Assembly: GCF_009650215.1 (NCBI RefSeq)
Contig: NZ_CP045851.1
Coordinates: 248,001 to 312,000, forward strand
Direction: 5' to 3'
DNA: 64,000 nt
Source of the DNA: Actinomarinicola tropica
GTDB taxonomy: Bacteria; Actinomycetota; Acidimicrobiia; Acidimicrobiales; SKKL01
This document shows, piece by piece, positions 17,953 to 26,456 of the stretch. A program made the translations under genes and the position numbers. The notes below the pieces were generated by a model that searched no databases, was not told the origin of the DNA, and was given only the letters and a program-made list of their open reading frames with translations. Positions within the stretch are counted from its first letter, which is position 1, and each line of letters opens with the position of its first letter.

Positions 17953-18681
17953 GTGACGGCGCAGTCGTTCGAGTCGGTCTCGACGTGGCGGCAGGGTGCG
18001 CCGCCTCCGGCGTCGGAGGCCCGCTCGGCCCTCATCGACCGCCTGGCCTCCCGGCTGGTCGCCATCCGGCCCGGCCGGGTCCGTGCCGTCGTCGACGGTC
18101 GCACCGCCAGCGGCAAGACGACGCTGGCCGACGAGCTCGCGGTCGCCGTCCGTGCCCTCGGTCGGCCGACCCTGCGTGCCACCTTCGACGACTTCAAGAA
18201 GCCGTGGCGCGACGCGCGCGAGAAGGGGTACGACCGCACATCGGGCGAGGGGTACTACCGCAACGCGCCCGACATCGAGAGCGCGCGTCGGCTCCTCCTC
18301 GAGCCCGCCGGCCCGCATGGGTCGGGGATCGTCGCCCTCTGCGGTCACGACCCGCTGACGGGCGAGGACCACCGGACGACGACCATCGACGCGCCCCTCG
18401 ATGCCGTGCTGATCGTCGACTCGGTCTTCGGCATGCGCCCCGAGTACGACGAGCTCTGGGACCTCCGCGTCTGGGTCGACGTGCCGGTCGAGGTCGCGCT
18501 GGCGCGTGGCGTGGCGCGCGACGCCGACATGGAGGGTGGTGCCGACGCGGCGGAGCGGCTGCACCTCGACCGCTACCACGCGTCCGAGGAGATCTACGTC
18601 GCCGAGGTCGATCCCGTCCAGCGTGCCGACGTCGTGATCGACAACACCGACGTCGGCGCGCCTGACATCGTCCGTTGGTGA
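17953..18681 (+). CDS. Uridine-kinase-like P-loop ATPase, copy 1
   Basis: The 242-residue product has a Walker A motif GRTASGKTT (K55), a DDF motif after the second strand, a conserved GYYRNAPD segment and a Walker-B-like AVLIVDSVFGMRPE. This is the layout of nucleoside/uridine-kinase-like ATPases, but the substrate cannot be read from the sequence. GTG 17953 is chosen because GGGGAAGG lies about 8 bases upstream; GTG 17929 and 17935 are alternatives. It is a diverged paralogue of the gene at 19754, sharing the C-terminal pattern VVIDNTDVGAPDIVR. Confidence 0.7.
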   Translation: MTAQSFESVSTWRQGAPPPASEARSALIDRLASRLVAIRPGRVRAVVDGRTASGKTTLADELAVAVRALGRPTLRATFDDFKKPWRDAREKGYDRTSGEGYYRNAPDIESARRLLLEPAGPHGSGIVALCGHDPLTGEDHRTTTIDAPLDAVLIVDSVFGMRPEYDELWDLRVWVDVPVEVALARGVARDADMEGGADAAERLHLDRYHASEEIYVAEVDPVQRADVVIDNTDVGAPDIVRW

Positions 18682-18724
18682 GGGCGGTCACGCGAAACAG
18701 GTCGTGCACGTCACCCGGCGGTCG

Positions 18725-18730
18725 TAGCGT
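18725..18730 (+). promoter_or_regulatory. -10-like element for a possibly leaderless GNAT mRNA
   Basis: TAGCGT is followed by 8 bases and then GTG 18739, so transcription would begin at or next to the start codon. No Shine-Dalgarno sequence is seen. Confidence 0.4.
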
Positions 18731-18738
18731 GCCGCGCC

Positions 18739-19704
18739 GTGACGATCGAGATGCGGCCCCTGTCCCGAGATGACGCGACCACGATCCACCGCATCGTGCG
18801 GGCGGCGGAGGTGGCCGAGGGGTGGACGTTCCAGACCCCTCTCGCCGAGCTGGAGGAGGTGCTCGACGCGCCGCACGTCGACCCGTGCGCCGACGGTCGG
18901 CTCGCCCTCCTCGACGGTGAACCCGTCGGCTACGCGCTGGTCGACCACACACCGGCGGGGGAGCGGCTCGAGCGCGCATTCCTCCAAGGGTCCGTGCGCC
19001 CCGACCGACGTCGGCGCGGCGTCGGGACGGCACTGTTCTCGTGGCAGTTGGACCGGGCGCGTCAGGTGCTGGCCGCCTACACCCACGACGCGCCTCGCTA
19101 CGCGCGCACGCAGGCGCGGGACGTGCAGTCCGACGCCCTCGCCCTCTACGAGCGTCACGGCCTGCGTGCGGTCCGGTACACCGACGAGCTGATCCGACCG
19201 CTCGGCGCGCCGCTCGAGGTGCCGGAGGTCGAGGGCGTGGAGGTCGTGCCGTGGGATCCGGCGCGCAGCGAGGAGGTGCGTGCGGTGCGCAACGCGGCGT
19301 TCGCCGACCACTGGGGCACGACGGTCATGGGAGAGGTGCCCTGGCGCCACTGGCTCGCCGAGTCGTCGAAGCGCCTCGACCTGTCGTGGATCGCCGTCGT
19401 CGACGGAGCGGTGGTCGGCTACACCCTGAACGACCACTTCGAGGGCGACGAGGCCGTGTCGGGACGGCGTGACGGGTGGCTCTCCCACATCGGTGTGCTG
19501 CGCGAGGTGCGCGGTCGGGGCGTGGCGTCAACGCTGATCGCCGCATCGATCGCCTCGTTCCGGGACGCGGGCTTCACCCACGCCATGCTGGGTGTCGACA
19601 CCGAGAACCCGTCGGGGGCCTACGGGCTCTACCGACGGCTGGGCTTCGAGCCCTACGAGCGGTGGGTCACCCACGAGATCGAGGTCCAGCCCTCCACCGG
19701 GTGA
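18739..19704 (+). CDS. Tandem GNAT-family N-acetyltransferase
   Basis: The 321-residue product holds two GNAT domains. The first has the acetyl-CoA-binding motif VRPDRRRRGVGTALF near residue 90, and the second has GVLREVRGRGVASTLIAASI near residue 255 followed by GVDTENPSGAYGLYRRLGF. Two-domain GNATs of this length include mycothiol synthase (MshD), but I see nothing that assigns that role here. GTG 18739 is taken as start because a TAnnnT element lies just upstream. It sits between two paralogous kinase-like genes, which may point to a shared small-molecule modification function. Confidence 0.75.
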   Translation: MTIEMRPLSRDDATTIHRIVRAAEVAEGWTFQTPLAELEEVLDAPHVDPCADGRLALLDGEPVGYALVDHTPAGERLERAFLQGSVRPDRRRRGVGTALFSWQLDRARQVLAAYTHDAPRYARTQARDVQSDALALYERHGLRAVRYTDELIRPLGAPLEVPEVEGVEVVPWDPARSEEVRAVRNAAFADHWGTTVMGEVPWRHWLAESSKRLDLSWIAVVDGAVVGYTLNDHFEGDEAVSGRRDGWLSHIGVLREVRGRGVASTLIAASIASFRDAGFTHAMLGVDTENPSGAYGLYRRLGFEPYERWVTHEIEVQPSTG

Positions 19705-19753
19705 CGCCGAGCGGGTGCTCGACCCGCGGCCTCGACGCGGGGAGACTCGCGTC

Positions 19754-20479
19754 GTGCCAGCGGGTCTCGACGGATACCCCGATCCGATCGTCACCCCCGA
19801 GAGGGAGGTGGTGTTGGCGCACGTCGTCGGCCGCATCGAGGAGTGCGCCGCGGCGCGGGTCGTGGTCGGCATCGACGGAGCATCGGGCGCAGGGAAGTCC
19901 ACGTTCGCCGACGAGGTCGCGGCGCGCCTCCGCCAGCGCGGGCACGTCGTGGTCCGATCGACGACCGACTCGTTCCACCGCCCGCGCGTCGAGCGGATGC
20001 GCCGAGGACCGACCTCGCCCGTCGGCTACTACCTGGACTCCCACGACCTGGGTGCCATCCAGGAGGAGCTGCTCACACCGTTCGCCACGGGGCGCACCTC
20101 GGTCCGCATCGCCGCGTTCGACGAGCCGAGCGATGCCCCCGTCGAGGTGACGGTCGACGACGTCGCGGAGCGGGCCGTCCTCGTGTTCGACGGGCTGTTC
20201 CTCCTGCGGCCCGAGCTCGCGTCCCGGTGGCGCCTCGTCGTCCACCTCACGGCCGATCGACGGCGCGCCGCGGCCTGGGACGCCTACCTCCACGACGGTC
20301 TGCCGGCCGATCAGACGGCCCGGGAGCACGAGCGTGCCCAGCGGCTGGAGCGGGCGCGCTGGCCCCGCTACCAGGACGGCTGGCGGCTCTACGTCGACGA
20401 GGCGTCACCGCTCGAGCGAGCCGAGATCGTGGTCGACAACGACGACCTCGCCGCACCGCGCGTCGTGCGGAGCGCCTGA
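19754..20479 (+). CDS. Uridine-kinase-like P-loop ATPase, copy 2
   Basis: The 241-residue product has Walker A GIDGASGAGKST (K48), a TTDSFHRPR segment, GYYLDSHD and a Walker-B-like RAVLVFDGLFLLRPE. It is closer to classical uridine kinase than copy 1 at 17953 and shares its overall layout and the ending AEIVVDNDDLAAPRVVR. The substrate is unknown. GTG 19754 has GGGGAG about 9 bases upstream; GTG 19811 is an alternative. A composite palindromic repeat follows 24 bases after the stop. Confidence 0.7.
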   Translation: MPAGLDGYPDPIVTPEREVVLAHVVGRIEECAAARVVVGIDGASGAGKSTFADEVAARLRQRGHVVVRSTTDSFHRPRVERMRRGPTSPVGYYLDSHDLGAIQEELLTPFATGRTSVRIAAFDEPSDAPVEVTVDDVAERAVLVFDGLFLLRPELASRWRLVVHLTADRRRAAAWDAYLHDGLPADQTAREHERAQRLERARWPRYQDGWRLYVDEASPLERAEIVVDNDDLAAPRVVRSA

Positions 20480-20503
20480 CCCGACGCGTTCACCCCCGGA
20501 CGG

Positions 20504-20600
20504 CCATGGGGAGTCGGGCCACGCCGTCGGGTGGTGCACCTCCCCAACGGGCATGCACGGGGAGGCAGGCCACGCCGTCGGGTGGTGCACCTCCCCATGG
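20504..20600. repeat. Composite palindromic intergenic repeat, copy 1
   Basis: The outer arms CCATGGGGAG (20504-20513) and CTCCCCATGG (20591-20600) are perfectly complementary. Inside, a 30-bp unit is repeated exactly at 20517-20546 and 20568-20597. The first 19 bases are identical to a copy at 57854, 37 kb away. It lies between the kinase-like gene and the MOSC gene and encodes nothing evident. Confidence 0.75.
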
Positions 20601-20646
20601 GAGGCACGGGGCCGAGGTGTGAGCCGGGATCGGCGGAGGTGAGGGC

Positions 20647-21213
20647 CTAGGGGCGGGTGACGACCACGGCGTCGCCGGGTCGGACGACGCCCGGCACGAC
20701 GACCCGGGTGCAGACGCCGCGGAGCCGCAGCGCGCGGCCCTCGGGGGAGGCGACGAACCGCATGGCGTCGCGCCCGAAGCGGTCGGCGAACTTGGCGCAC
20801 CCCTTGTGCGGTGCGGGGGTCACCTCCACCACGGCATCGCCGATCGCGAGGCGGGAGCCCACCGGCAGGTTCGCGACGGACAGGTCGAGGTCGACGTGGA
20901 GCTGGTCGCCGACGAGGGTCCGCCGCTCCAGCTGGTCGCCGGCCACCAGCCGGGCGAAGCGGGCGTTGATCAGGTTCACCTGCTTGTCGGGGTCCGCGGA
21001 GCCGTCGGAGGTGCGGGTGCTGCCCCGCCCCAGCCAGTCGTCGCCGACGAGGCCCACGGCCAGATCGAGCCGTCCCTCCTCGAGGACCGACCGGCCGCCG
21101 GCGACGGGTCGGGCGACGACCAGGTCGAGCGTGCCCACGTCGGTGGGGGAGGAGCGGACGTGATCGAGTCCGTCGGCGAGGAGGTCTGCTGCGAGGTGGG
21201 CCACGGACGGCAT
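20647..21213 (-). CDS. MOSC-domain protein
   Basis: MOSC domains occur in molybdenum-cofactor sulfurases and related sulfur carriers. The 188-residue product shows the conserved cysteine in PAPHKGCAKFADRFG and the beta-rich GVCTRVVVPGVVRPGD near its end. Similar stand-alone MOSC proteins are common and mostly uncharacterised. I use ATG at 21211-21213 (MPSVAHLAADLL). A longer reading from 21270 would make its start codon overlap the divergent pentapeptide gene's ATG and leave no room for promoters. Confidence 0.75.
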   Translation of the reverse strand: MPSVAHLAADLLADGLDHVRSSPTDVGTLDLVVARPVAGGRSVLEEGRLDLAVGLVGDDWLGRGSTRTSDGSADPDKQVNLINARFARLVAGDQLERRTLVGDQLHVDLDLSVANLPVGSRLAIGDAVVEVTPAPHKGCAKFADRFGRDAMRFVASPEGRALRLRGVCTRVVVPGVVRPGDAVVVTRP

Positions 21214-21256
21214 CCTCGCCGGTGGGGGCGACACCGGGGTAGCGAGTTCCCGTCCG

Positions 21257-21262
21257 TACGAT
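21257..21262 (+). promoter_or_regulatory. -10 element for a probably leaderless pentapeptide-repeat mRNA
   Basis: TACGAT is followed by 6 bases and ATG 21269, so transcription should begin at the start codon. No ribosome-binding site is seen upstream of the ATG. Confidence 0.5.
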
Positions 21263-21268
21263 GTCGCC

Positions 21269-21868
21269 ATGACGACGTGGGTCGAGCACACGCTCTACGA
21301 CGGGATCATCGTCGAGCCCGAGAGCCTCCACTGGGTCGACTGCGTCTTCGAGCGCTGCCGGTTCGTCCACGCCGAGCTGAAGGGTCTGATCACCTCGGGC
21401 TGCCAGTTCATCGAGTGCGACCTGTCGGGCGCGGACATGTCGGAGTCCCGCCACGAGGGCACGGCGTTCGTCGGCTGCTCGATGCGGGCGACCGACCTGC
21501 TCGGCACCCGGTTCACCGGCTGCCGCCTCACCGGCACCGACTTCGCCGGCGCATCGCTGCGCGGCCTGCGCGTGGAGGGCGGCGACTGGTCGTGGGTCAA
21601 CCTCCCGGCGGCCCGTCTCCGGCGGGTCGACCTCCGTGGGGTGCGGCTGGAGGGTGCCTACCTGGCGAACGCCGACCTGCGAGAGTCCGACCTCCGCGAC
21701 GCCGACCTCACCGGCGCGACGCTCACCCGGAGCCGCATCGACGGGTCCGACCTCCGTGGCGCGGCGCTCGAGGGCAGCGACGTGCACACGCTCGACCTCC
21801 GCGGGGTCCGCCTCGACACCGGTCAGGCCCTCGGGATCGTGGCCGCCCTCGGCGCGACGATCGACTGA
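21269..21868 (+). CDS. Pentapeptide-repeat protein
   Basis: The 199-residue product is built mostly of A(D/N)LxX-type repeats (CDLSGADMSES, ADLRESDLRDADLTGATL), which fold as a right-handed quadrilateral beta helix. Some members protect DNA gyrase by mimicking DNA and others have unknown roles; no partner can be inferred here. It has no signal peptide or membrane segment. It is transcribed away from the MOSC gene and appears leaderless. Confidence 0.8.
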   Translation: MTTWVEHTLYDGIIVEPESLHWVDCVFERCRFVHAELKGLITSGCQFIECDLSGADMSESRHEGTAFVGCSMRATDLLGTRFTGCRLTGTDFAGASLRGLRVEGGDWSWVNLPAARLRRVDLRGVRLEGAYLANADLRESDLRDADLTGATLTRSRIDGSDLRGAALEGSDVHTLDLRGVRLDTGQALGIVAALGATID

Positions 21869-21881
21869 GCGTCCGGCGCGC

Positions 21882-23285
21882 TCATCGGGCGACGAGGCCC
21901 ACGAGCTCGCCGGCGTCCGCCAGATCGTCGAGGGATCGCACGGCATCGATGACGGCGCGGGACCGCTCGGTCCCGAGGTGCGGGCCCATCAGCTCCAGGG
22001 CCTTCTCCTCGACCTCGGCGCGGTCCATCGGGTGGGACGGGAACCCGCGGACGTGCGGCACGTGGACCTCGAGTCGGTCGGCCGAAGCGAGTGTCACGGT
22101 GACGGTGGCCGATTCGGTGCGCTCCTCGCCGGGGCCCGACTCCTGGTCCGGCGCGTGCACGACCTCGACCCGCCGAGCGACGCCGGCGACCGCCGCGTCG
22201 CCGTGCATTCGCTCGAGCGACTGGGCGGCGACGAAGTCGAGCCGGCCGTCGAGGAGGATGATCGCGGTGAGGTAGGGGAGGTTGAGCGCCGGCATCTCCG
22301 CGTCGCGGAAGGCCTCCCACCGGCCGGGCATGGCGATCTGCACGGCCTGCACGGCATCGACGCCCCCGGCCGCTGCGATCTCCGGTAGCAGCCGGAGGAT
22401 CCCCTCGACCGCCGGCTGCGTCGGCCCCCCGACCGGGTACCGCTTGTACGCGGTGAGCGGCAGCTCCCAGCGCTCGCCGAGTCCGTCGACCAGGCGCCCG
22501 AGGTCGCCGTCGCCCCTCGGGTGGGTGAAGAGCGGGGACGAGAACCATGCAGCGGGGTGGTCCACGACGCCGCGCACGCCGCGGAAGCCGACGTCGACCA
22601 TCAGCGCCGCCTGGAGCCCGTTGCGGGCACCCATCCCGGCGAAGACCCACGACTTCTCGATGTGCTCGACGTCGAGCATCCACTGCCACGAGCCGGACGC
22701 CTGCTGCGCGCAGTAGGTGAGGAGGTGCCCGACCTGCTCGGTGGAGAGGCCGATGAGCGATGCGGCCGTCGCCCCGGCGCCGAACACCGGCCCGACGCCG
22801 TGGTTGGCGATGCCCGCACGCCGGAGGTTCCCGACGCCGAGGGCCTTCGGGATCCGCCCGGCGAGCTCGTACCCGACGGCGACGGCTCGCAGGACGGCGT
22901 CGCCCGACAGCCCACGCGCCTCGGCCAGCGCCAGCGCGACGCTCACCACCGACGGGCCGGGCTGCACGAACGCGGACGGGATGAAGTCGTTGATCTCCGC
23001 ACCGTGGGCGGTCATGGCCGAGGCCACGACGGCGTCCACCGGAGCGGCCCTCTCGCTCGTCCCGAGGATCGTCGCACCTCCCGTGCCCACCGAGCCGCTC
23101 TGGGTCACGGCGTAGCGCCGGGCGAGGACCGCGGGCTCGAGGTCGCGACAGGCCACGACGGAGGCGAGGGTGTCGAGGACGTGGCGGCGCGCCAGCTCTC
23201 GGACCTCGTCGTCGAGGTGCATCGCGGGCGATGTCGCGATCCACGCGCTGAGGCGCGATGTCAGGTCCCCATCGCCGTCTCCCAT
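21882..23285 (-). CDS. MmgE/PrpD family protein (2-methylcitrate dehydratase-like)
   Basis: The 467-residue product matches the MmgE/PrpD fold in length and in motifs such as ELARRHVLDTLASVVAC, AHGAEINDFIPSAF and YCAQQASGSWQWMLD. Family members dehydrate 2-methylcitrate or isomerise cis-aconitate/itaconate-type acids. No prp or mmg gene is next to it, so the substrate is open. The start is the ATG at 23283-23285, with GAGGGGGAG just upstream on the minus strand. It converges with the pentapeptide gene, 13 bases away. Confidence 0.8.
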   Translation of the reverse strand: MGDGDGDLTSRLSAWIATSPAMHLDDEVRELARRHVLDTLASVVACRDLEPAVLARRYAVTQSGSVGTGGATILGTSERAAPVDAVVASAMTAHGAEINDFIPSAFVQPGPSVVSVALALAEARGLSGDAVLRAVAVGYELAGRIPKALGVGNLRRAGIANHGVGPVFGAGATAASLIGLSTEQVGHLLTYCAQQASGSWQWMLDVEHIEKSWVFAGMGARNGLQAALMVDVGFRGVRGVVDHPAAWFSSPLFTHPRGDGDLGRLVDGLGERWELPLTAYKRYPVGGPTQPAVEGILRLLPEIAAAGGVDAVQAVQIAMPGRWEAFRDAEMPALNLPYLTAIILLDGRLDFVAAQSLERMHGDAAVAGVARRVEVVHAPDQESGPGEERTESATVTVTLASADRLEVHVPHVRGFPSHPMDRAEVEEKALELMGPHLGTERSRAVIDAVRSLDDLADAGELVGLVAR

Positions 23286-23346
23286 CGCTCCCCCTCGGTC
23301 CGCTGTCCGGTGCGATGGTGGCACACGTGCGGACCCGGTCGAGCGG

Positions 23347-24591
23347 TCAGCACCCGATGCCGGCGGCGTCGCAGACGAACCGGTCCCCGCCGGCCCGCTT
23401 CGAGCGGTACATCGCCTGGTCGGCCCGACGGATCACGTCGTCGACCGCCTCGTCGACGCCCCGTTCGGCCACACCCACGCTGACGGTGACGCCGACCGCA
23501 CCGTGGTCCTCGGTGGCCCACAGGCTGTCGGCGACGTTGGCGCGGATGCGCTCGGCGACGATGCGCGCCTCGGCCAGTCCGGCCCCCGGCAGGTAGACGG
23601 CGAACTCCTCGCCGCCGAGCCGGGCCACCAGGTCGCCGTCGCGCACCGCGGCGGTGAGGGTCGTCGCCAGGCCGCGCAGCACCTGGTCGCCGACGTCGTG
23701 GCCGTGGTGGTCGTTGATCGACTTGAAGCGGTCGGCATCGACGAGGATCGCGGCGCCCGCCGCGCGGCGCAGGCCTTCGCGGTCCACCGCATCGCCGACG
23801 GCGGCGAAGAACGCCCGCCGGTTGAGCAACCCCGTCAGCTCGTCCTCGGACGCGAGGCGTGTGAGCGCCCGTTGCACCGAGACGTGGTGGGTCACCTCGG
23901 CCGACAGGTCGCCGTTGCGGCGCTGCAGCTGGTGGAGCAGCAGGAAGGAGCGCCGGGCGCTGCGCTCAAGGTGGGCACCGCACGCCACCGCGCCGACTGC
24001 GGCGACGGCCAGGTTCGCAGCGAGCCGCGCCGGCGCGACCTCGGGGTCCCCGAGGGCGGTCAGCGCCCAGAAGCCGGTGTAGAAGGCGGCGACGATGCCG
24101 GCTCGCCGGGCGAGCGGGATGGGCACGAAGAGGACGACGGCGGTGCCGAAGAGGGCGGCCGACACGTCGAGGTGGCGGGGATCGGCGTCGCGGACCGCGA
24201 CGACGACGAGGAACGACACGACGATCGCCCAGGTGGCGCCGGTGAGGAGCCGGCGGCCCCGTCGCTCGGCCAGCCACCCGGCCCGGGCCCAGAGCGCCGC
24301 CGCGGCTCCGGCGAGGAGCCCGGTGGCGAGGAACCGGCTGGTCGCGGCGACGAGCGAGGTCGCGAGGCTGCCGCCGCTCCAGTCCGAGGGGGCGAGCAGC
24401 AGCCACGCCGCTGCGGACACGCTCGCCGCGACCGCGAGCGTCCGGCCGGAGTGCGCGACGCGGTGGCGGAGGAAGGCCTGCTCGAGCGCGGGGTCGGCGA
24501 AGGAGCTGCCGAGGGGCCGCATCACGTCGTCGAGCGGGTCAGCCTCCTCGGGCCGCGTGGTCGCCACGTGCAGGAGGTCGGCCGGAACCAC
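23347..24591 (-). CDS. Membrane-bound diguanylate cyclase (GGDEF)
   Basis: The product of about 414 residues has five or six hydrophobic segments in its first 230 residues, then a GGDEF domain that makes cyclic-di-GMP. The signature is GGEEF at residues 326-330. An inhibitory I-site RxxD (R317) lies five residues before it, so product inhibition is likely. Conserved DELTGLLNRRAF and DADRFKSINDHHGHDVGD are also present. The N-terminal membrane part has no recognised sensor domain. The start is uncertain: GTG 24591 has no clear ribosome-binding site, and ATG 24522 is possible. Confidence 0.85.
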   Translation of the reverse strand: MVPADLLHVATTRPEEADPLDDVMRPLGSSFADPALEQAFLRHRVAHSGRTLAVAASVSAAAWLLLAPSDWSGGSLATSLVAATSRFLATGLLAGAAAALWARAGWLAERRGRRLLTGATWAIVVSFLVVVAVRDADPRHLDVSAALFGTAVVLFVPIPLARRAGIVAAFYTGFWALTALGDPEVAPARLAANLAVAAVGAVACGAHLERSARRSFLLLHQLQRRNGDLSAEVTHHVSVQRALTRLASEDELTGLLNRRAFFAAVGDAVDREGLRRAAGAAILVDADRFKSINDHHGHDVGDQVLRGLATTLTAAVRDGDLVARLGGEEFAVYLPGAGLAEARIVAERIRANVADSLWATEDHGAVGVTVSVGVAERGVDEAVDDVIRRADQAMYRSKRAGGDRFVCDAAGIGC

Positions 24592-24619
24592 CCGGAGCTG
24601 AGGTTCCGGTGCGGGGTGG

Positions 24620-24976
24620 TCAGTCCGCGGCCAGCGGGACGACGTAGGACTCGACGCGACCGATGAGGTCGCCGGAGAACGTGAAGACGTCGCAGAAGGC
24701 GAAGCGGTGCTCGTCGCCCGAGCGCTGGCGGCTCCGTCCGCGTCCGATGGCGACCACCACGTCGCCGTCCTCGACCACCCGGTCGACGTCGAGGTCCGGC
24801 GGGCCCTCGAACGCCGGGTTCTCGATCTCGCCGTCGAAGGCGTCCTTGCCCACCAGGTGCTTGAAGCCCGGGAGCTCCCAGACGACGTCGTCGGTGAGGA
24901 GGGAGAGGACGCCGGGGTGGTCGCTGGCGCGGAACCCGTCGAAGTACCGCTCCACCGTGCGTCGGTGCTCTGTCAC
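24620..24976 (-). CDS. SnoaL-like / NTF2-fold protein
   Basis: The 118-residue product begins VTEHRRTVERYFDGFRASDHPGV and continues LLTDDVVWELPGFKHLVGKDAF, the usual pattern of SnoaL-like polyketide-cyclase or ketosteroid-isomerase-fold proteins. No catalytic role can be assigned. GTG 24976 is well supported by AGGAG 6 bases upstream on the minus strand. It is divergent from cydA, with 99 bases between the two starts. Confidence 0.75.
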   Translation of the reverse strand: MTEHRRTVERYFDGFRASDHPGVLSLLTDDVVWELPGFKHLVGKDAFDGEIENPAFEGPPDLDVDRVVEDGDVVVAIGRGRSRQRSGDEHRFAFCDVFTFSGDLIGRVESYVVPLAAD

Positions 24977-25037
24977 GTGGATCTCCTGAGGTCGGGGTCC
25001 CTCCCACCCTCCCATGACGCCGCGACGTCGCCGGCGG

Positions 25038-25043
25038 TAGCGT
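25038..25043 (+). promoter_or_regulatory. -10-like element upstream of cydAB
   Basis: TAGCGT lies 32 bases before the cydA ATG in the divergent gap with the SnoaL-like gene. No clear -35 or repressor site is seen. Confidence 0.3.
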
Positions 25044-25075
25044 CCGTTCGTGGCCGCCGACGCGCTCCCGGCTCG

Positions 25076-26456
25076 ATGATCCTTGCCGCGCTCGAGGCCG
25101 TCGCGACAGCCGAGCCGCCCGGTCTGCTCCCGGCCCGGATGCAGATGGCGTTCTCGCTCGGGTGGCACATCATCCTCGCCTGCTTCGGCGTGGCGTTCCC
25201 GGCGATGATCTGGGTCGTCCACCGCCGAGGGGTGCGCCAGGGCGACGAGGTCGCCCTGGGGCTGGCGAAGAGGTGGTCCAAGGTCGCGGCCGTGCTCTTC
25301 GCCATCGGGGCGGTGTCGGGGACGATCCTCTCGTTCGAGATGGGCATGCTGTGGCCCGGGTTGATGGGGCCCTACGGCGACGTCATCGGCCTCCCGTTCG
25401 CGCTGGAGGGCATCGCCTTCTTCATGGAGGCGATCTTCGTCGGCATCTACCTGTACGGGTGGGGGCGTCTGCCCGGGGTCGTCCACTACCGCCTGCTCGT
25501 GCCGATCGCGGTCGCCGGACTCGTCGGCACGTTCTGCATCCTCGCCGTGAACGCCTGGATGAACGACCCGGCGGGCTTCCGCCTGGAGGGCGGCGAGGTG
25601 GTGGACGTGGACCCCTGGCGGGCGATGTTCAACGACGCCGTCCTCGGCCAGTTCGCCCACATGTGGGTGGCGACGTTCATGGTCGTCGGCTTCTCCGTCG
25701 CCGGGGTGTACGCCGCCGGCATGCTGCGGGGTCGCCGCGACGAGCACCACCGGCTCGGGTTCATCGTCCCGTTCGCGTTCGCCAGCGTCGCGGCCCTCGT
25801 CCAGCCGCTCATCGGCCACGTGCTCGGCCAGCAGGTCGCCGGCCGCCAACCGGGCGAAGCTGGCGGCCTTCGAGCTGGCGACCGAGACCGAGGAGCGGGC
25901 GCCGCTGCGTCTCGGAGGCCTGCTGATCGACGGTGAGGCCCGCTATGCGATCGAGATCCCGCTCCTGGGCTCGATCCTCGCGACCAACTCCCTCGACGGG
26001 GAGGTGCCGGGCTTGGACGTCGTACCGGAGGAGGACCGCCCGCCGGTGAACGTCACCCACTGGGCGTTCCAGCTGATGGTGGCCATCGGCACGGCGCTGG
26101 CGGCCTTCGTCCTCGTGCACTGGCTCGGTCGACGGCGCGGGCGCGACTGGTCGCGGTCGCGCTGGTTCCTGCGCGCCGCGGTGGCCGCCGGGCCGCTCGC
26201 CGCGCTGGCCGTCGAGGCGGGATGGGTGGCCACCGAGGTCGGCCGCCAGCCGTGGGTGGTGCACGAGGTCCTGCGCACCGCCGACGCCGCGAGCACGAGC
26301 CACGGGCTGTGGGTCACCCTCGTCGCGATCGTCGTCGTGTACATCGGACTGACGGTCGCCGCGGTCCTCGTGCTGCGGTCGATGGCCCGGCGGTGGAGGG
26401 ACGGCGAGGCGCTCGACCTGCCCACCCCCTACGGCCCCCAGGCGGTGCGGACGTGA
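25076..26456 (+). pseudogene. cydA: Cytochrome bd ubiquinol oxidase subunit I, interrupted by a +1 frameshift
   Basis: CydA binds quinol and the haems of the cytochrome bd terminal oxidase. The first frame (25076 to about 25855) gives the normal start MQMAFSLGWHIILACFG, GTILSFEMGMLWPGLMGPYGDV and NAWMNDPAGFR. The protein then continues in the next frame from about 25856 to 26456 (AKLAAFELATETEER, YAIEIPLLGSILATNS, VGRQPWVVHEVLRT). One extra G in the GGG at 25852-25854 explains the break; removing it restores one reading frame of 459 residues. Without correction the first frame stops at 25936. This may be a sequencing error or a true mutation; intact cydB follows by GTGA overlap. Confidence 0.85.

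Noticed and set aside
20480-20646. Short Pro/Gly-rich reading frames in the repeat region
   Set aside because: Their apparent peptide repeats come from the DNA repeat itself; there is no start signal and no match between the frames of the two copies.
21214-21291. Longer MOSC protein starting inside the divergent pentapeptide gene
   Set aside because: It would place two divergent start codons on overlapping bases with no room for promoters, and the added residues are not family-like.
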